Position numbers and translations under genes: made by a program. From assembly GCA_017631725.1 (NCBI GenBank), contig JAGBSS010000072.1, forward strand, positions 1-6,470: a stretch of DNA of 6,470 bases, read 5' to 3'. Below are positions 5,653 to 6,470 of this stretch, one piece after another (the first letter of the stretch is position 1; each line of letters starts with the position of its first letter). Under the pieces are notes generated by a model that did not search any database, was not told the DNA's origin, and saw only the letters and a program-made list of their open reading frames with translations. Origin of the DNA: Clostridia bacterium. GTDB lineage: Bacteria; Bacillota; Clostridia; Christensenellales; Borkfalkiaceae.

Positions 5653-6470
5653 ATGGCAAATGGTGTATTAATGCCAAAGCAAGGTATAACCGTAGAAAGT
5701 TGTATTCTTACCAAATGGAACGTAAAAGTTGGCGACGTTGTAAAAGTTGGCGATATACTCTTTTCCTTTGAAACGGACAAGTCTTCTATAGACTATGCTT
5801 CAGAAGTAGAAGGTGAAGTTCTTGCAATCTTTTGCGAAGAAGGCGATGAAGTTCCTGTTTTAGAAAACGTTGCGGTTATTGGTAAAAAAGGGGAAGATGT
5901 TTCCGCTTTTAAACCAGGTTCAACCGGCGCAGTAGTAGAAGAAGTTAAAACCGTTGTAGAAAGTGCACCTGCTCCTGCAGTAGCAATTCCAAGCGATATT
6001 AAAGCAACCCCTGTTACTATGCCAAAATCTGGTATAACCGTAGAAAGTTGTATTTTAACAAAATGGAACGTAAAAGTTGGTGACAAAGTAAACCTTGGCG
6101 ACGTTCTTTTCTCTTACGAAACTGACAAATCTTCTTTCGACTTACAATCTGAAGTAGCAGGCGAAGTTCTTGCAATATTTTATAACGAAGGAGATGAAAT
6201 TGCAGTTGGCGAAAACGTTTTAGCAGTTGGCGAACACGGTGTAGATGCATCTTGTTTTGCTCCCGGCGCTGCAACAGCCGCAGTAGTAGAAGTTAAGGCA
6301 GAAACTTCTAAAGTAGAAGCACCTGCAGAAACTCCAGTAGCAACTGCTGCAAAGCAAGACGGGGAAAGAATTTTTGCTTCACCAAGGGCTAAAAATTTAG
6401 CAGCAAAACTTGGTGTAGACTTAAAAACTGCAACTGCAACCGGCCCTAACGGCAGAATTATAGAACGGGA
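5653..6470 (+). CDS. Dihydrolipoamide acyltransferase (E2) of a 2-oxo acid dehydrogenase complex, 3'-partial
   Basis: Swinging-arm core subunit that carries acyl groups from a thiamine-dependent E1 to CoA. The visible 272 codons encode lipoyl domain 1 (about 2-80, lipoyl-Lys 43 in ETDKSS), a Val/Ala/Pro-rich linker (about 81-118), lipoyl domain 2 (about 119-196, Lys 159 in ETDKSS), a second Ala/Pro/Glu linker (197-237) and most of the peripheral subunit-binding domain, RIFASPRAKNLAAKLGV...TGPNGRI (239-269), which docks E1 or E3. The acyltransferase domain with its HxxxD motif would lie beyond the window. The ATG is set by AAAGGAGA (5638-5645), 7 nt upstream. It follows the dehydrogenase by 30 bp with no terminator, so both share one transcript. 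The substrate (pyruvate, acetoin, branched-chain or other 2-oxo acid) cannot be told without E1; pairing with an alcohol dehydrogenase recalls acetoin/butanediol loci (inference). Both lipoyl domains begin MPK-x-GITVESC, differing from the common MPKLG-x-T-M-x-E-G form. Confidence 0.93.
   Translation, partial: MANGVLMPKQGITVESCILTKWNVKVGDVVKVGDILFSFETDKSSIDYASEVEGEVLAIFCEEGDEVPVLENVAVIGKKGEDVSAFKPGSTGAVVEEVKTVVESAPAPAVAIPSDIKATPVTMPKSGITVESCILTKWNVKVGDKVNLGDVLFSYETDKSSFDLQSEVAGEVLAIFYNEGDEIAVGENVLAVGEHGVDASCFAPGAATAAVVEVKAETSKVEAPAETPVATAAKQDGERIFASPRAKNLAAKLGVDLKTATATGPNGRIIER
5671..5883 (+). repeat. Lipoyl domain repeat, copy 1
   Basis: E2 residues 7-77. Aligns without gaps to copy 2 at 6019-6231, with 53 of 71 residues identical by hand count. 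At DNA level 24 bases are identical at 5683-5706/6031-6054 and 20 bases at 5713-5732/6061-6080. Modified lysine codon at 5779-5781. Confidence 0.9.
6019..6231 (+). repeat. Lipoyl domain repeat, copy 2
   Basis: E2 residues 123-193, offset exactly 348 bp from copy 1. Lipoyl-lysine codon at 6127-6129. The near-identity extends to synonymous codon positions in the N-terminal half but fades in the C-terminal half, suggesting a fairly recent duplication or partial gene conversion. Confidence 0.9.

Noticed and set aside
5793..6274. Two - strand open frames (97 and 85 codons) opposite the E2 gene
   Set aside because: Their Thr/Ser-rich and Arg/Leu/Gln-rich content is what repetitive Ala/Val/Glu codons give on the other strand; the + strand has clear lipoyl domains.

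Overview
The window looks like chromosome from a low-GC Bacillota (Firmicutes-type) bacterium. The DNA is AT-rich, coding regions are tightly packed, and two starts have strong AAGGAG-type ribosome binding sites. The gene families (fused ABC/FtsX exporter, DeoR regulator, zinc-type dehydrogenase, double-lipoyl E2) all fit that group. Nothing allows a genus call, and I see no phage, transposon, CRISPR, tRNA or rRNA signal.

Left block (3-3393, + strand): a YfcE-like metallophosphoesterase, entering from outside the window, is followed after 4 bp by a 941-residue protein fusing an ABC ATPase to an FtsX/MacB-type permease with a very large extracytoplasmic domain. The two are probably co-transcribed. 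A small perfect hairpin lies at their junction, between a distant Shine-Dalgarno-like sequence and the ABC start codon. The block ends at a strong hairpin (3399-3426) that also terminates the convergent regulator gene.

Right block (3434-6470): a DeoR/GlpR-family sugar-phosphate-type regulator (- strand) is divergent from an operon (+ strand) encoding a medium-chain zinc-type dehydrogenase related to sorbitol dehydrogenase/sorbose-1-phosphate reductase and, 30 bp on, the E2 (dihydrolipoamide acyltransferase) subunit of a 2-oxo acid dehydrogenase complex. E2 runs off the right end. The 161-bp divergent intergenic region holds two back-to-back extended -10 promoters and several palindromes, one lying between the two -35 boxes, so the regulator probably controls both its own gene and the operon.

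Functional reading (inference): a polyol, sugar-phosphate or hydroxy-ketone substrate is oxidised or reduced by the dehydrogenase, and a dedicated 2-oxo acid or acetoin-type dehydrogenase complex acts on a product, with the DeoR protein sensing a phosphorylated intermediate. E1, E3 and any transporter would lie to the right, outside the window. The most unusual points are the missing metal-binding His motif in the phosphoesterase, the recently duplicated lipoyl domain, the dehydrogenase without a structural-zinc cysteine cluster, and the palindrome-rich divergent control region. I see no clear evidence of a wholly new system.
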